In this document: piece after piece, positions 11,202 to 27,703 of the stretch
How the letters are laid out: each line of letters begins with the position of its first letter
Position numbering within the stretch: the first letter of the stretch is position 1
Assembly: GCA_000320545.1 (NCBI GenBank)
Contig: ADNK01002520.1
Location: 1 to 28,071 of the forward strand
Direction of reading: 5' to 3'
DNA length: 28,071 nucleotides
Source: Bigelowiella natans CCMP2755
Taxonomy: Eukaryota; Cercozoa; Chlorarachniophyceae
Notes under the pieces: generated by a model
What the model was told of the DNA's origin: nothing
The model's input: only the letters and a program-made list of their open reading frames with translations
The model's database searches: none
Position numbers and translations under genes: made by a program

Positions 11202-12011
11202 CTTTCACGCAGCAGCAGACGCAGCAGCAGCAGTTTAAGCTGTCACGAACAGCTTCTCTCAGTGTATATCTGTTTTTGAATCTGTGCACTACTGTTGCGA
11301 ATGCTAGCCTCTAGTCGATTCTTCACTTTTTCTCTCTCTCCCCGTCTCCTCTCCAGGACTGCAGACGTCCACGTGTGGAGTTGATTTGTATCCAGATCTC
11401 AAGTCGGCGGGGCGATTCCATCATGGAGAATCTCCTGGATTACAAGCTGAAAATATTTTATTTCGATGTCGCACCAAAAAAATATACGGTACACCAACTC
11501 TCAATCTAGCATGAGAGCATGGCCGGAAACCCGATGAACCACGCGCTCCACGCCTGAGATTTGCCATAGTGAAAAGCGGTGCATTTTGAAGCGCATTTTG
11601 TTACTACGACTTGCGTATTTAGTTTAGAGAAAAACGGAGCATTTTGAAATGTATTCTGATACTGCGACTTGCATATTTATTGTCGCCGGATCAGAAAAAT
11701 GTCAGGGATTACCAGGATTACGGTGCGATGCTGGGCTCTTTTTTAAGCGTGAAACTTTACAAAGACTTCTAATCTTGTACAACGGTCGGTAGAATCACGG
11801 GACAAGGAATCGCTTGGACTTGGTCCCTGTTCTGGAAACTAGTAAAATTTTATAACCGAATATATCTATGTAATATTCATATAAAATCGATATTAAAAGT
11901 AACATAAACGACAACGTACGTGTACGCCTGCACGTCGATCAACTTCGCCTTCCCCCATTCGATTGCTACTGCGGCTCTTGCTGTTGCTGTTGCTGCGTAC
12001 CCTAAGAAGAA
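11202..12011. promoter_or_regulatory. Divergent promoter region, BCKDHA / sulfhydrylase fusion
   Basis: This 810-bp gap separates the two start codons. It contains a degenerate tandem repeat (11571-11679) and an AT-rich stretch near 11850-11900. A (CAG)n-like tract lies at about 11210-11235, beside the BCKDHA start. No exon was recognised. Confidence 0.5.
11571..11679. repeat. Two-copy degenerate tandem repeat, 58-bp period
   Basis: Unit A (11571-11621) and unit B (11629-11679) are both 51 bp and align without gaps at about 82% identity by eye. Shared blocks are GCATTTTGAA and CGACTTGC. The repeat is not part of any gene and sits mid-way in a divergent promoter region. Confidence 0.7.
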
Positions 12012-19087
<7,076 letters not shown>

Positions 19088-19440
19088 TGTTATTTTGCTT
19101 CATGAAAATCGAAGTGATTGCAATAATCATCTAGGAATCTAGCAGATAATGCCAGATCTAGTCAATGGTATAGTTTGTCGTCGTCTGACGCAAGCTAGCA
19201 AGCATCACAGCGCATTGCACACACTGTTAATGTAACATGCACTCCTTTATCCACCCGGAACAGATGACTTTTGATCAAAGACAAATAATGGGCCAAGCTA
19301 GCAAGCGTAATAATTCTGCATGTGGCACAATAATCCTAGAACTTCAGGCCACGGCAGCATGAGCATATCTAGACATGTGTGCAGCGACCGATCGACCGTA
19401 GTAGCCATATGATCAGCGTAGCACCTTGTCTACTGTATAT

Positions 19441-19588
19441 AGCTAGCTACCCAGCTAGCCAGCTCTGGCTATCTGGAACGTGCAGTGTTAGCTGCTATTA
19501 TGCGGCTACACAATTACATCTTACATCTTAGCCTAGCTAGCTAGCAGACATCACAGCAGCCACAGCTAGACTAGCTAGCTAGCTAGTA
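19441..19588. repeat. (AGCT)n-rich palindromic tract
   Basis: Interrupted runs of AGCTAGCTAGC occur at 19441-19470, 19532-19546 and 19565-19588, separated by AGACATCA-type spacers. A near-duplicate block, CTAGCTAGCtaga-type followed by GACATCA, is visible twice. Confidence 0.65.
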
Positions 19589-19698
19589 GACATCAATGTT
19601 GCATTTTTAAGTTGTCGTTCGAAAATGACTTCTCAATCTTGTAGCTGCTGTGCTGTAAGTGATGCATGCACGTGGCTGGCCAGCAAAAAAGTAAATGC

Positions 19699-19708
19699 AT
19701 GCTAGCAT
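19699..19708. other. 10-bp palindrome ATGCTAGCAT, copy 2
   Basis: Embedded in the 12-bp palindrome CATGCTAGCATG (19698-19709), which is identical to the copy at 25500-25511. Confidence 0.5.
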
Positions 19709-19880
19709 GTGTAGCTACGAATTCGATTCAGATTGTTCAAGATTGTTCATACTGACAAATTTGCCATGAAATTCATAATGTTCTTGAAGCAAAATAGCAC
19801 AGAAGGAAGCTTGCTCAAAATTCGCCGGACATGCAGTTTGTTCGCTACTTCACAGGCTCCAGTGATGCAAAATTGACGAA

Positions 19881-21944
19881 TCAGTTTGGGAAGAGTTCCT
19901 CGAACACACTTGGAACGCTGCCTTTGTGCTTCATCAACAGAGGCTTCACAGCTTCCAAATTCTTAAACCCAAGTTCAGCGAAGTGCTTCAACTCCTTCTC
20001 ATACTTGAAATCAGATGGAGCTTCCTTGACATCTTCCTTTGGTGGAGATTTCTTTGGAGTCTCTTCTTTGGGCGTTTCCTTAGCTGCATGCTTCTCTTCT
20101 TTTGGTGATTTCTCCTCCTCGTTAGAAGCAATGGCGCCATTCGCGAATGGCGTCATTGCCCAAAACGAGTACATGGATACGAGAGCGTCAAGCTGGAATC
20201 CCATGAAACGCTCTGCACTTTGTAGGAAGGGACGGATGAAGATCACGAACTGGTGCTTTTTCAATTCAGGCCTCTTTGAGATAACAAGTTCAACAATGGA
20301 TGCCAGCTTCTTCCCTTGGCGAATTTCTTTGATCACCACTGGAAGTTCTTCCTGCAAGACACTCACGACTTCCTTGTCGGCCAGGAATTCCATCGCCATG
20401 GATTTTAGCTCCTTGTTGCTGGGGAACTTGGAAACCTGAATGTTGATCCAATACTTGTGACCAAACTGTTCCCCCTGGGGGGACATCAGTTGGAACCTCG
20501 CCGTGTGTTTTCCGGTTTCGAGGGGAGCGACAAGGTCAATAGACAAGTTGTACTGCTCTCCCTTTCCCACCTTTGTCATGATTTCAACAGTGGAATGCTG
20601 TCCAAAAGTTGATCCATCAAGAGACACAAGCTTTGTTCCACGAGGCCAAGCACGTGGCCCAGTGTTCTTGATCACCCAAGTCTTCTTGATGGCTTGTCCT
20701 GGTGCTACCAGGCAATTGTCTGGGAAGTTCACGTCCCTAACAAAATGTGCGCCCAGTGGTTCCTTGACATCGGCCTTCTGCTTAGCATCGGCCTTAGAGA
20801 CAGAATCCTTCGTCACTTGAGAGTAGGATTTCTTTGGTTTGTCTTCAACAGGTACCTTAGCCAAATCTTTATCCGCAGATTTCGGCTTTATAGCAGTCAC
20901 GGTTGCCCAGAATCGATCTCCAAACTTCTTGCCGTCATGGCACAGGAAGAAATTAGGAGTTCTGAACTTGCCTTCCTTGGAAGGAAGGGAAAGTGTGACG
21001 CTTACTTCACCCTCCTTTCCGGGGAGAAGTTCAGGTACTTTGGAATCAGAAACTGGGTTGAGTTTCCCCTTTGTCTGCTTCCCAAGATACACCTCAGAAG
21101 TCCACGGGCTCACACCATCGTTCTTCAAAAGCCAGGTCTTGGTAATTTTGGTCCCAACCTCTACCTCGACACCGTCCTCGTAGGTGACGTCCTTCACGAA
21201 AGCAGAAGAAAGCCCCGCTCGAAACTGCTTTTTAGCTTTACGGGCAGCCTTCTCAGCGTCCTTAGCGGCCTTTTCAGCCTGCTTATGGGCCTTCATTGCT
21301 TCCTTCTTTGCCTTCGCAGCCGCCTTTTCAGAAACTTTTAAGAGTCTCTCAACTTCCTTTTTGGCTTTCTGAGCTTTGGCTTTAGCTTTTTCTTTAGTCG
21401 CTTCAGCTTTTTTTTTAGCCTTTTCTTTGGCTTTAGCCTCCTTTTCGGCCTTGACAGCTTCCTTAGCTTTGGCCTTCTTTGCCTCCTCCGCCTTGGCAGC
21501 TTGCTTGGCTTTAGCCTCCTCTTCCGCCTTTGCAGCTTCCAGGTCGTCAAGATTTGACTTCGCATTTTCCTCTTGAGGGCTGACCTCCGCCTCCCTCACG
21601 ATCACTGCGCTGTCCTTGCTATCTTGCTTGGTGAGAATGGCGGTACGCTGGCCATCCTTCGATACCTTCACGTACTCAGTCTCCTCTTCCTCTGCAGACT
21701 TTGGGGTGATGAAGAGTTTCAAGGTTGCCTCGGACATTTCAAAGGCATCCTTTAGCTCCGGGTTACTGGTGACGGTAACGCAGTCATCTTCGTCATCCAC
21801 GTAACGCACTTGAACCCCATTGGGGAAGCGCCCCGAATAAATCCGGCTGACTTCCTGGGTGAGATGCTCATAGGCATTCTCCGTCTGCAGAGCAATGCGA
21901 CGAATGTCGTTTTCGAATACGATCTTAACAATAGTAGTGGTCAT
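19881..21944 (-). CDS. NBR1-like selective autophagy receptor (PB1, coil, two FW, UBA)
   Basis: A single exon runs from ATG 21944 to TGA 19883-19881, 687 aa. The frame is open up to a GTG further upstream, but ATG with an ACACC context is the natural start. Domains: PB1 at 1-83 with the basic Lys7 and an acidic OPCA-type stretch YVDDEDD (48-54); a Lys/Ala-rich coiled coil at ~135-243; a first FW (NBR1 central, Ig-like) domain at ~248-352 and a second at ~400-505, both keeping the KTW..KN.G..W core; a helical region at ~510-585; a Pro/Lys/Glu linker; and a UBA at ~646-687 (FAELGF motif). A candidate LIR, YVKV, lies at 91-94 after EEEETE. The ZZ zinc finger of canonical NBR1 is absent. The known role of NBR1 is to bridge ubiquitinated cargo to ATG8 on autophagosomes. 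Confidence in the family is high; the cargo is unknown. Confidence 0.9.
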   Translation of the reverse strand: MTTTIVKIVFENDIRRIALQTENAYEHLTQEVSRIYSGRFPNGVQVRYVDDEDDCVTVTSNPELKDAFEMSEATLKLFITPKSAEEEETEYVKVSKDGQRTAILTKQDSKDSAVIVREAEVSPQEENAKSNLDDLEAAKAEEEAKAKQAAKAEEAKKAKAKEAVKAEKEAKAKEKAKKKAEATKEKAKAKAQKAKKEVERLLKVSEKAAAKAKKEAMKAHKQAEKAAKDAEKAARKAKKQFRAGLSSAFVKDVTYEDGVEVEVGTKITKTWLLKNDGVSPWTSEVYLGKQTKGKLNPVSDSKVPELLPGKEGEVSVTLSLPSKEGKFRTPNFFLCHDGKKFGDRFWATVTAIKPKSADKDLAKVPVEDKPKKSYSQVTKDSVSKADAKQKADVKEPLGAHFVRDVNFPDNCLVAPGQAIKKTWVIKNTGPRAWPRGTKLVSLDGSTFGQHSTVEIMTKVGKGEQYNLSIDLVAPLETGKHTARFQLMSPQGEQFGHKYWINIQVSKFPSNKELKSMAMEFLADKEVVSVLQEELPVVIKEIRQGKKLASIVELVISKRPELKKHQFVIFIRPFLQSAERFMGFQLDALVSMYSFWAMTPFANGAIASNEEEKSPKEEKHAAKETPKEETPKKSPPKEDVKEAPSDFKYEKELKHFAELGFKNLEAVKPLLMKHKGSVPSVFEELFPN
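20128..20159. repeat. 32-bp near-perfect palindrome inside the NBR1 coding sequence
   Basis: The 16-bp arms gcaatggcgccattcg and cgaatggcgtcattgc are reverse complements with one mismatch and no loop. It encodes MTPFANGAIA (residues ~597-606) between the helical region and the Lys/Glu linker. Confidence 0.8.
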
Positions 21945-22775
21945 GGTGTTGTGTCCCTGCGGCACGAGTGAATCAGTAGATTAGAGCGTCCTTCGACCTC
22001 TTCTGTTTGAGTTCTGAGCTGGCAAAGATGGAGAGATGGGAAAGGGTCGTCATGAGCCGCTTATCAGACTTCACATTGACCATGAGAAAACTATAAAAAC
22101 CATAAATATAGTCTTATCTGTAACAACGTCAAATATAAATCAAATTATTTTAAATAAAATGGGCGATGCAGGGAAGAATACATTGATGCTAGTTCTCATT
22201 TATTGAACATTCAGATTAATTACTTAAATTGGTAAAAATTAATGCAAGAGATTATTCTTTTTATTTACATATGAATTAAGTCGTCTGGACTAATATGCAT
22301 CTATTTGTTGTAAGAATTATCTTCCATTTCTTTTTTCATGAAAATTTTCTTAAGTAATTCTTTGATGCCTTCCGGAACCGCTTTGCCGTTAAGTCTCCTT
22401 TTGCAGAGTTTTAAATTGTCGTCTTTAATGGTTTAAGTCCTTTTAAAAAATATTTGGGTTCCGATGGAAAATTCTTCTCCCGTTCCCTGCACATTTTCTA
22501 GGCCAATGAGATCACTCGTTAAATATATTGTCGCACACTAACGAATAAAGGCAAATCCAGCCACCAAGTTGAATCTGGAAGTTTTGATCATATCCATGAT
22601 AATTTTATCAAGCGACAGGCTTTTTAATTAATAAAATAGGTTGTGCACATCTTCGGCTCGAGGGTTGACAAGAAGGGTGGGAGGGGGAAAGCATAGTCGA
22701 TAAACGATTAACTGCCGCCTCGATTTAGTTAGGCATTATATCCTTTTCATCATTGCTTGAGTAGATTGAGTTCTC
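21945..22775. promoter_or_regulatory. Divergent promoter region, NBR1 / pseudokinase, with AT-rich island
   Basis: This 831-bp gap separates the two start codons. On the NBR1 strand, gtgccgcag just upstream of the ATG could be a 5'-UTR acceptor, and a ctatatttatgg TATA-like word lies near 22110. Base composition turns strongly AT-rich from about 22080 to 22640 (described separately). Confidence 0.45.
22304..22642 (-). pseudogene. Possible degraded gene fragment: stop-interrupted, protein-like frame
   Basis: On the minus strand one frame reads protein-like text over ~113 codons, broken by TAA (22630-22628), then a TAG and another TAA, and closed by TAG 22303-22301. Legible segments include FNLVAGFAFIR, DLIGLENVQGTGEEFSIG and LNGKAVPEGIKELLKKIF. 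Codons are AT-rich, unlike neighbouring genes. I recognise no family. It could be a pseudogene, an inserted organellar or foreign fragment, or chance in AT-rich DNA. Confidence 0.25.
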
Positions 22776-23781
22776 ATGGGAGGAGGGGGGTCTAAAAAAG
22801 ACCTGCCGACCTACTATGAGAAAGACATCCATCTTGAGGCTGAGCGAGGAGTCGGAGAGAAGGGTAATCTTGCCCGGATCTGCAGCGGACCCCACAAAGG
22901 GACGCTGGTTGCTGTAAGAAGAATAGATTCTAAGGATCTGCCTTATCTCGATGCGAAGGCAAGAAGGCGCATTGCCCACCTCAGGTTTGTATAATTGTCG
23001 GTATATCTCGTGGTGTGTCAGTTGAGTACGATACATATTAGGCACGAATGTATTGCTCGGTGCGTTGGCATTCTGCATGGTAGCAGTGATAAAGGCACTG
23101 AAAACCAAAGTCTGATGTGGGAATATTGTGAAGGTATCTTGCCATTGGATTGAATCGCTATGTGAATAAACAACCCGGGACATACTATGTGTTGAATGGT
23201 GGGCAGGTGGTTCTGTATTCGACCTTCTAGAATCACACCGCTGCTCGAAAGAGGATCGTCTAAAAATTGCAGGTTTGAATTCTCCGATTTAATGTATATT
23301 TTAAGGGTCATCAGTGAATCTCATATTCAGTGAACACGTGTCGCGGACTTCTCCACATGCATGAGTCGGGGTATGTGCATGCACGGCTTCACCCCCGGAA
23401 TATTCTGCTTCAAAGAAAAGATTCCAGTGAACAAAGAGTCGTCAAACTTTCAGGTTTTAATTTAAAGCAGAAGTATAACAGATTTGTTTCACATTCCACT
23501 CACACTCCTCCTCCTCCTTTTTTACTATTCGAAAGACTATGAGCCCAGAAAAGAGCTTGTTCGAGATTCCACACGCACAGGCACAATCGCAAAAAAGCCA
23601 GCGACAACAAAGAGCTTGTTATCAAACTACAGGTAGCAACTGGGACCTCCAACTTCTCTCTTATACCGATTGTCTCAATTCGTATTAATAAATGTAAATA
23701 GCCCTTATGAAGCGCCTGAGGTCTCCGCAGGAAGCCTTGTAAGTCCATTTTGAGGCTGATGATAATCTATATTTAGTGCAA

Positions 23782-23858
<77 letters not shown>

Positions 23859-25308
23859 CGTGTGCGTAAATATGAGCTTGATTTCTTTCCATCCGGCAGG
23901 CCACGGACCGATCAGATGTATATTCCCTAGGAATGTGCCTGTGAGTGACACCTTCACGCACTCATCACTTGAGATCGATGCAGCGTCATTATGTTATTAT
24001 TATTTAAAATTTTTATCCTGGCGTGCGATCAATATCTCTCTAGTCCTCTTCGTGTAGATAATGTCAGTGTTTTGTTCGAAAAACGACTAAAACATAGTCA
24101 GTATATTTGGTACCGGGAGATTGAAGGCAAATCAGTAGCAGCGTCTGTCCCTCCTTTAACAGGTTAAATTCTGCTAGATATCGGTGCTCAAATAGTCATT
24201 TTGATGTGTTTTTGTAAGGCCACGCCATCTTTACAATAACAATGTTCCTGATTCATTCGAATGTTACACACATCTAGGAGAAGGAACTGAACATACAAGA
24301 TCACAGGTAGTACAGCATCGTCGTCACTTATTTTGTTATTCATTACGTTGAATTAGTGTAATAGTAGTAGTAGTTATTAGTAGTAGAAAAAGAAGAAGAA
24401 AAGAGCAGACGACATACAGCTGGTACACTCATCGTTAGGGTACTACGACCTCTCACAAGGAAGGCTCTTCTTATGGCTTCGTGGATCTCGTTATTAGACG
24501 GTCAGTCGGGCATCAATGCAAGGACTTTCTCTCACCTTTCGATGATAAACACACTTTCAATCTTCCCGAATCAATGTGTTTGTGTATGTGTGTATTTGAA
24601 AAGGGCACTCCATAAAGATCCAGATCATAGACCGACTGTGGAAAAGGTGTGATAAAGACCACGCTCACACAAATTCATGGATACGTGGGTTGAATGATGC
24701 ATTATGATGTTGTTGAAACCTCATCATGGAACTTGCAGATCCTGGAAGTCCTCACGAAACGGTGCTTGTCAAGACTGAATAGCATGTCAAACAATTCCTG
24801 CGTGGGGGGCTCTCTCCATGAGGTACAGGCGGCTTTATCGTGAAATACTGCTGAGATTCGGAGAGTGCACAACAACAACAGCAACACCAATGCTTTTCTA
24901 TCCCTCGATACGATCATTATAGGTGATGGTTCTAGTACCGCCATAATTGAAATGTTACTAATAGCCATAGCAGTCGTATTAGTCTTTGCATTATCTCTCC
25001 CTGAGCAAGCTGCGAGTCAATGTTTTCCTTTTGCTTCTTCGTCGTCAATAACCCAGGGAGACCCGGGAGGTGGTATGTCCAGTGCAGAGAACTCGAATAG
25101 GTATTTTGATGCACTCTCAGTCCTAGCGCAGGTGCCTGAAGAACCCTCAGGTGATGACTGCACGTTCGAAGAAACCTCAACGCCCCCCCCTCTTCCCAAA
25201 CCTCTCATCTTGGAGACTGACTTTTCTCTGACGCAGGAAAAATACCTGATCAACTTCCTTCCTGGTATATTCGCCAGCAAGCTGAGATGGATGACGGATT
25301 GGGAATAA
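22776..25308 (+). CDS. Protein pseudokinase with N-myristoylation-type N-terminus
   Basis: There are 13 exons: 22776-22984, 23042-23133, 23207-23272, 23331-23453, 23536-23632, 23702-23738, 23900-23940, 24098-24162, 24278-24306, 24460-24500, 24604-24646, 24739-24822 and 25057-25308. All are GT-AG with consistent phases, giving 392 aa. The start MGGGGSKK fits the N-myristoylation consensus (Gly2, Ser6). Kinase landmarks in order: intact G-loop GVGEKG (25-30); VAVR with Arg48 where the catalytic Lys should be; hinge-like LMWEYCEGGS (~94-103); HAR-L with Arg141 in place of the HRD Asp, but Asn146 kept; DYE (164-166) in place of DFG; APE (200-202); DVYSLG (214-219); and HKDPDHRPT (~270-278). Structural anchors are kept while two catalytic residues are lost, so it is probably a pseudokinase scaffold or allosteric regulator. 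A Pro-rich, Glu-rich tail follows. Small exons 8 and 9 (24098-24306) are the least certain. Confidence 0.82.
23781..23866. repeat. Self-complementary (CA)n-(TA)n-(TG)n microsatellite
   Basis: It lies in the pseudokinase intron 23739-23899. (CA)n occupies 23781-23802, (TA)n about 23803-23842 and (TG)n about 23843-23866. The outer arms are complementary and the centre is self-complementary, so the whole tract is one long inverted repeat. Confidence 0.85.
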
Positions 25309-26005
25309 GCGCATCAGGTGTTGCAAATAATGAAGGTGAAGGCGATCCGAGTGAGGGGATTCCTCCGTAGCGTATTAGTAAAGATTTTAGATGACGGTGG
25401 TGAAGCGGCGCACTGTACTATTTGTAACAATGTGAATGTGATGTGTTCATTCGTCACATGTGCTCCATCCCCCATGATTGACAAGGCATGCAAAGTCCAC
25501 ATGCTAGCATGACAGCATGTACATGTACACACGTGTGTCACGTGTTGCATGCATTTGAAAGCATTGCTGTCCTATCGTCGATGTCGCGCGTTGCGCGCAG
25601 CGGTGCGAGCCCTTTTTTCTCTCCTTGTGAGACGCTTAGTTTTATAGTTTCATCGTTGCGATTCATGATGGCCGTCGACTGGTTTTTCAATCTGAGCTGA
25701 TGATGTTCACTTTTTGCATTGGAGGAGGTGATCCATGTCATTCAGCATGATGGATACAGCAACACTGTGCACGTCACACGTGCATTGTCTAGTTGTGTGT
25801 GCGCGCTGCCTCGATGACCACAACACGTACAAGGCTATGAACACACTTCAGTCTTTAATCAATTGTCTACAGTTTTGCACGTCCGTTGAACAACTGCTAT
25901 ACTGCACGCGCATTGCAAAGGCTTGGGGCGTCCCACACACATTGCCGAACGCGGAAGTCCAGGCTGTGTGCGAGAACTTATGTGTGCTATGAATCAGGGT
26001 TAGCA
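25309..26005. other. Convergent intergenic region rich in CATG/CACGTG palindromes
   Basis: This gap separates the 3' ends of the pseudokinase gene and the saccharopine dehydrogenase-like gene. It contains CATGCTAGCATG (25500-25511), a CATGTACATG word near 25517, and ACACACGTGTGT (25527-25538) within about 60 bp. Short plus-strand frames here (25318-25512, 25735-25992) show no recognisable protein features. Confidence 0.6.
25501..25510. other. 10-bp palindrome ATGCTAGCAT, copy 3
   Basis: Embedded in CATGCTAGCATG (25500-25511). Together with the copies at 9332 and 19699, this puts one copy in each of the three complete convergent gaps from 8981 onward. Confidence 0.5.
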
Positions 26006-27703
26006 TCATCTGTCTGTACTTTTCTGAGCTGTGACGACACCTTCATCGAATCCATAGTTAAGAGTTCCTGGAGTTGAAAGGAGCCGTTTGAGGACAGGCT
26101 TCCTGGCTGATCGTGTCTGGAACAGCTCTTCAGGTGTGAAAACACCAGAACTCGGCCTCATCAAATCCGCTCTAGAATCCACTCCTATTGCATCGGAATC
26201 ATACACTGCGTTTGTGTGGCTCGAAGGAGTATATAAAGACACTCACACACGCACACAAACACACACACACACACACACACACATCATATCATATCATATA
26301 TGTATCTTCTCGTACCTTCCAAAAGAGCTAGAGTAAACTCAGCGCAACTCTGGCCAACAACTCTGCGAAAAGATTCGTGGGCTTGAACAGCTGTTATTGT
26401 ACGTCCATTCTCGCCAGTAACATCGACTCTCATCGCATGCGTCTCCCCAACCGCCTTGTCTGTCAATGCGACCATTGGTTTTGAAAAGCGAGCAAGACCT
26501 TCCGAGAACGCCTTTGACTTCCACCAGCTACGCGGCACAATGGCTACCATCGCGTTCAAAATGACGTTCCCATATATCAGGCGCGGTCCCCATTCCTACA
26601 TTCGAATTGCGTGATATCTTCAAGTGTTGAGCAACAGTGGCACTTTCAGGAAAGGGCCAGTCCCAAACCGGTCGTTCACCGACAAGCCTTGCGGACAATC
26701 GTCGTCCTTTATATAGAACTTCGCCTTGCGAGAGTCTCCGCCCGCTGTAAAACGTTTGACGAGCTTTCCGTTTCGGAATACAAGCATTGGTTCTCCAAAG
26801 CCTTCGTTTGTTATGAGAAGATTTACCTCGCCGCTTCCTGAATACGAACGAGTTTGAAAATAACGGTTTGTGAATATATGCACGTCGATTCTATGATAGG
26901 ACAGAAATAGTTGGTATCCTCAGCATCGTTGTGATGCCACTTATTGTTATTGTGATGAAGGTGGAGGGTGGTTGGCATTGATGTCAAGCATCAGATAGAT
27001 GTAGCGTGCTTAATACCAAATAGAGGTAGCTACCTCCTAGACCAGCAGTGAAATAGCTGAAGTCAATATCTTTCACCCGATCACCTACTCTATCCGCACA
27101 TTCCATCGCAAGAACGTTGGACAAGCCAGGAAAAGCCCCTGCTGAACACAAGGCAATGGTCCCGCTGCTGCAAGCTGCGTCACCCATAGCTTTTGCACTG
27201 TTAATGTAGTCCACAGGGTCGCTGACGTCGACGTACACGGGCACTTTCGACTCTATAGCTGCTTTGAGTACATCTGGATGCTCGCCGAGGTAAGGGCCAG
27301 CAGTGTGGATGACAGCTGCTACACCTTTCAGGGCGTCTTTCAAATCGTTGCGATTCCGCCAGTCAAGCTCGACGTATGATATATCCTCGTCGGATGCCGC
27401 CCCCTGGGCCTCCCTAAGAACTTCGCGCACGGCAGCGCGTCCGCGGGACGGTGATCTCCCCGCGAGAGTGATATGAACTTTTTGACGACGCTCCTGTGCA
27501 TCATTCGTGGATGTGAGAAGATGGAGAGCGGCGGCGGTCCCTATTCTCCCTGTACCTCCCACGATCAAAATACGCGGCGTGGGGGCTACTTCAATTGCAG
27601 ACTGCGAGCCTACCATTGGAGGATTCCTTCCAGTCACGAGCACAAAATGCCCAAGCAGGAAAGCACTCATCAGCAGGCTCGCCCCCCGACCTCCTCCCAT
27701 CAT
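26006..27703 (-). CDS. Saccharopine dehydrogenase-like oxidoreductase with N-terminal signal sequence
   Basis: Exons on the minus strand: 27703-27034, 26837-26644, 26595-26316 and 26205-26006 (stop TGA). Junctions are GT-AG with phases 1, 0 and 1, giving 447 aa. The start is ATG 27703; a second ATG follows directly. Residues ~7-25 form a hydrophobic signal-peptide or signal-anchor segment (LLMSAFLLGHFVLVTG). An NAD(P)-binding Rossmann motif follows, RILIVGGTGRIG (44-55). Then come HTAGPY, YVDVSDP and AGAFPGLSN, as in saccharopine dehydrogenase-like or SCCPDH-type proteins. Exon 2 supplies EGFGEPMLVFRNGK and RFGTGPF; the last exon has SGVFTPEELF, a typical C-terminal element. The substrate cannot be read from sequence; lysine catabolism is not implied. 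The signal sequence suggests ER entry, or a bipartite plastid route in an alga (inference). Confidence 0.85.
26243..26282. repeat. (CA)n microsatellite in the last intron of the saccharopine dehydrogenase-like gene
   Basis: It lies inside the intron 26315-26206. On the coding strand the (TG)n tract ends about 37 bp before the acceptor of the terminal exon. Confidence 0.85.

Larger units (their letters stand above)
19088..19880. other. Convergent intergenic region rich in GCTAGC/AGCT words
   Basis: This gap separates the 3' ends of the fusion gene and NBR1. It contains many GCTAGC copies (for example near 19195 and 19297), an AGCT-rich tract at 19441-19588 and the 12-bp palindrome CATGCTAGCATG at 19698-19709. 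A short direct repeat GATTGTTCA lies at about 19731-19750. No exon was found. Confidence 0.6.

Noticed and set aside
19831-21804. Long plus-strand open frames (for example 19831-20439 and 20694-21341)
   Set aside because: They are antisense to NBR1, whose minus frame carries clear PB1, FW and UBA domains.
21961-21968. GGCACGAG, identical to a common cDNA-cloning adaptor
   Set aside because: Eight bases are expected by chance and the flanks continue as ordinary genomic DNA.
22304-22642. The whole window using an alternative genetic code with TAA/TAG as sense
   Set aside because: The eight genes use TAA, TAG and TGA as ordinary terminators at family-appropriate ends and have no in-frame stops.
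23454-23542. Reading through exon 4 of the pseudokinase to give GFN instead of DFG, followed by a Pro-rich end
   Set aside because: Splicing at the gt after 23453 to exon 23536 keeps phase, yields DYE and connects to the APE exon; read-through ends at a stop.
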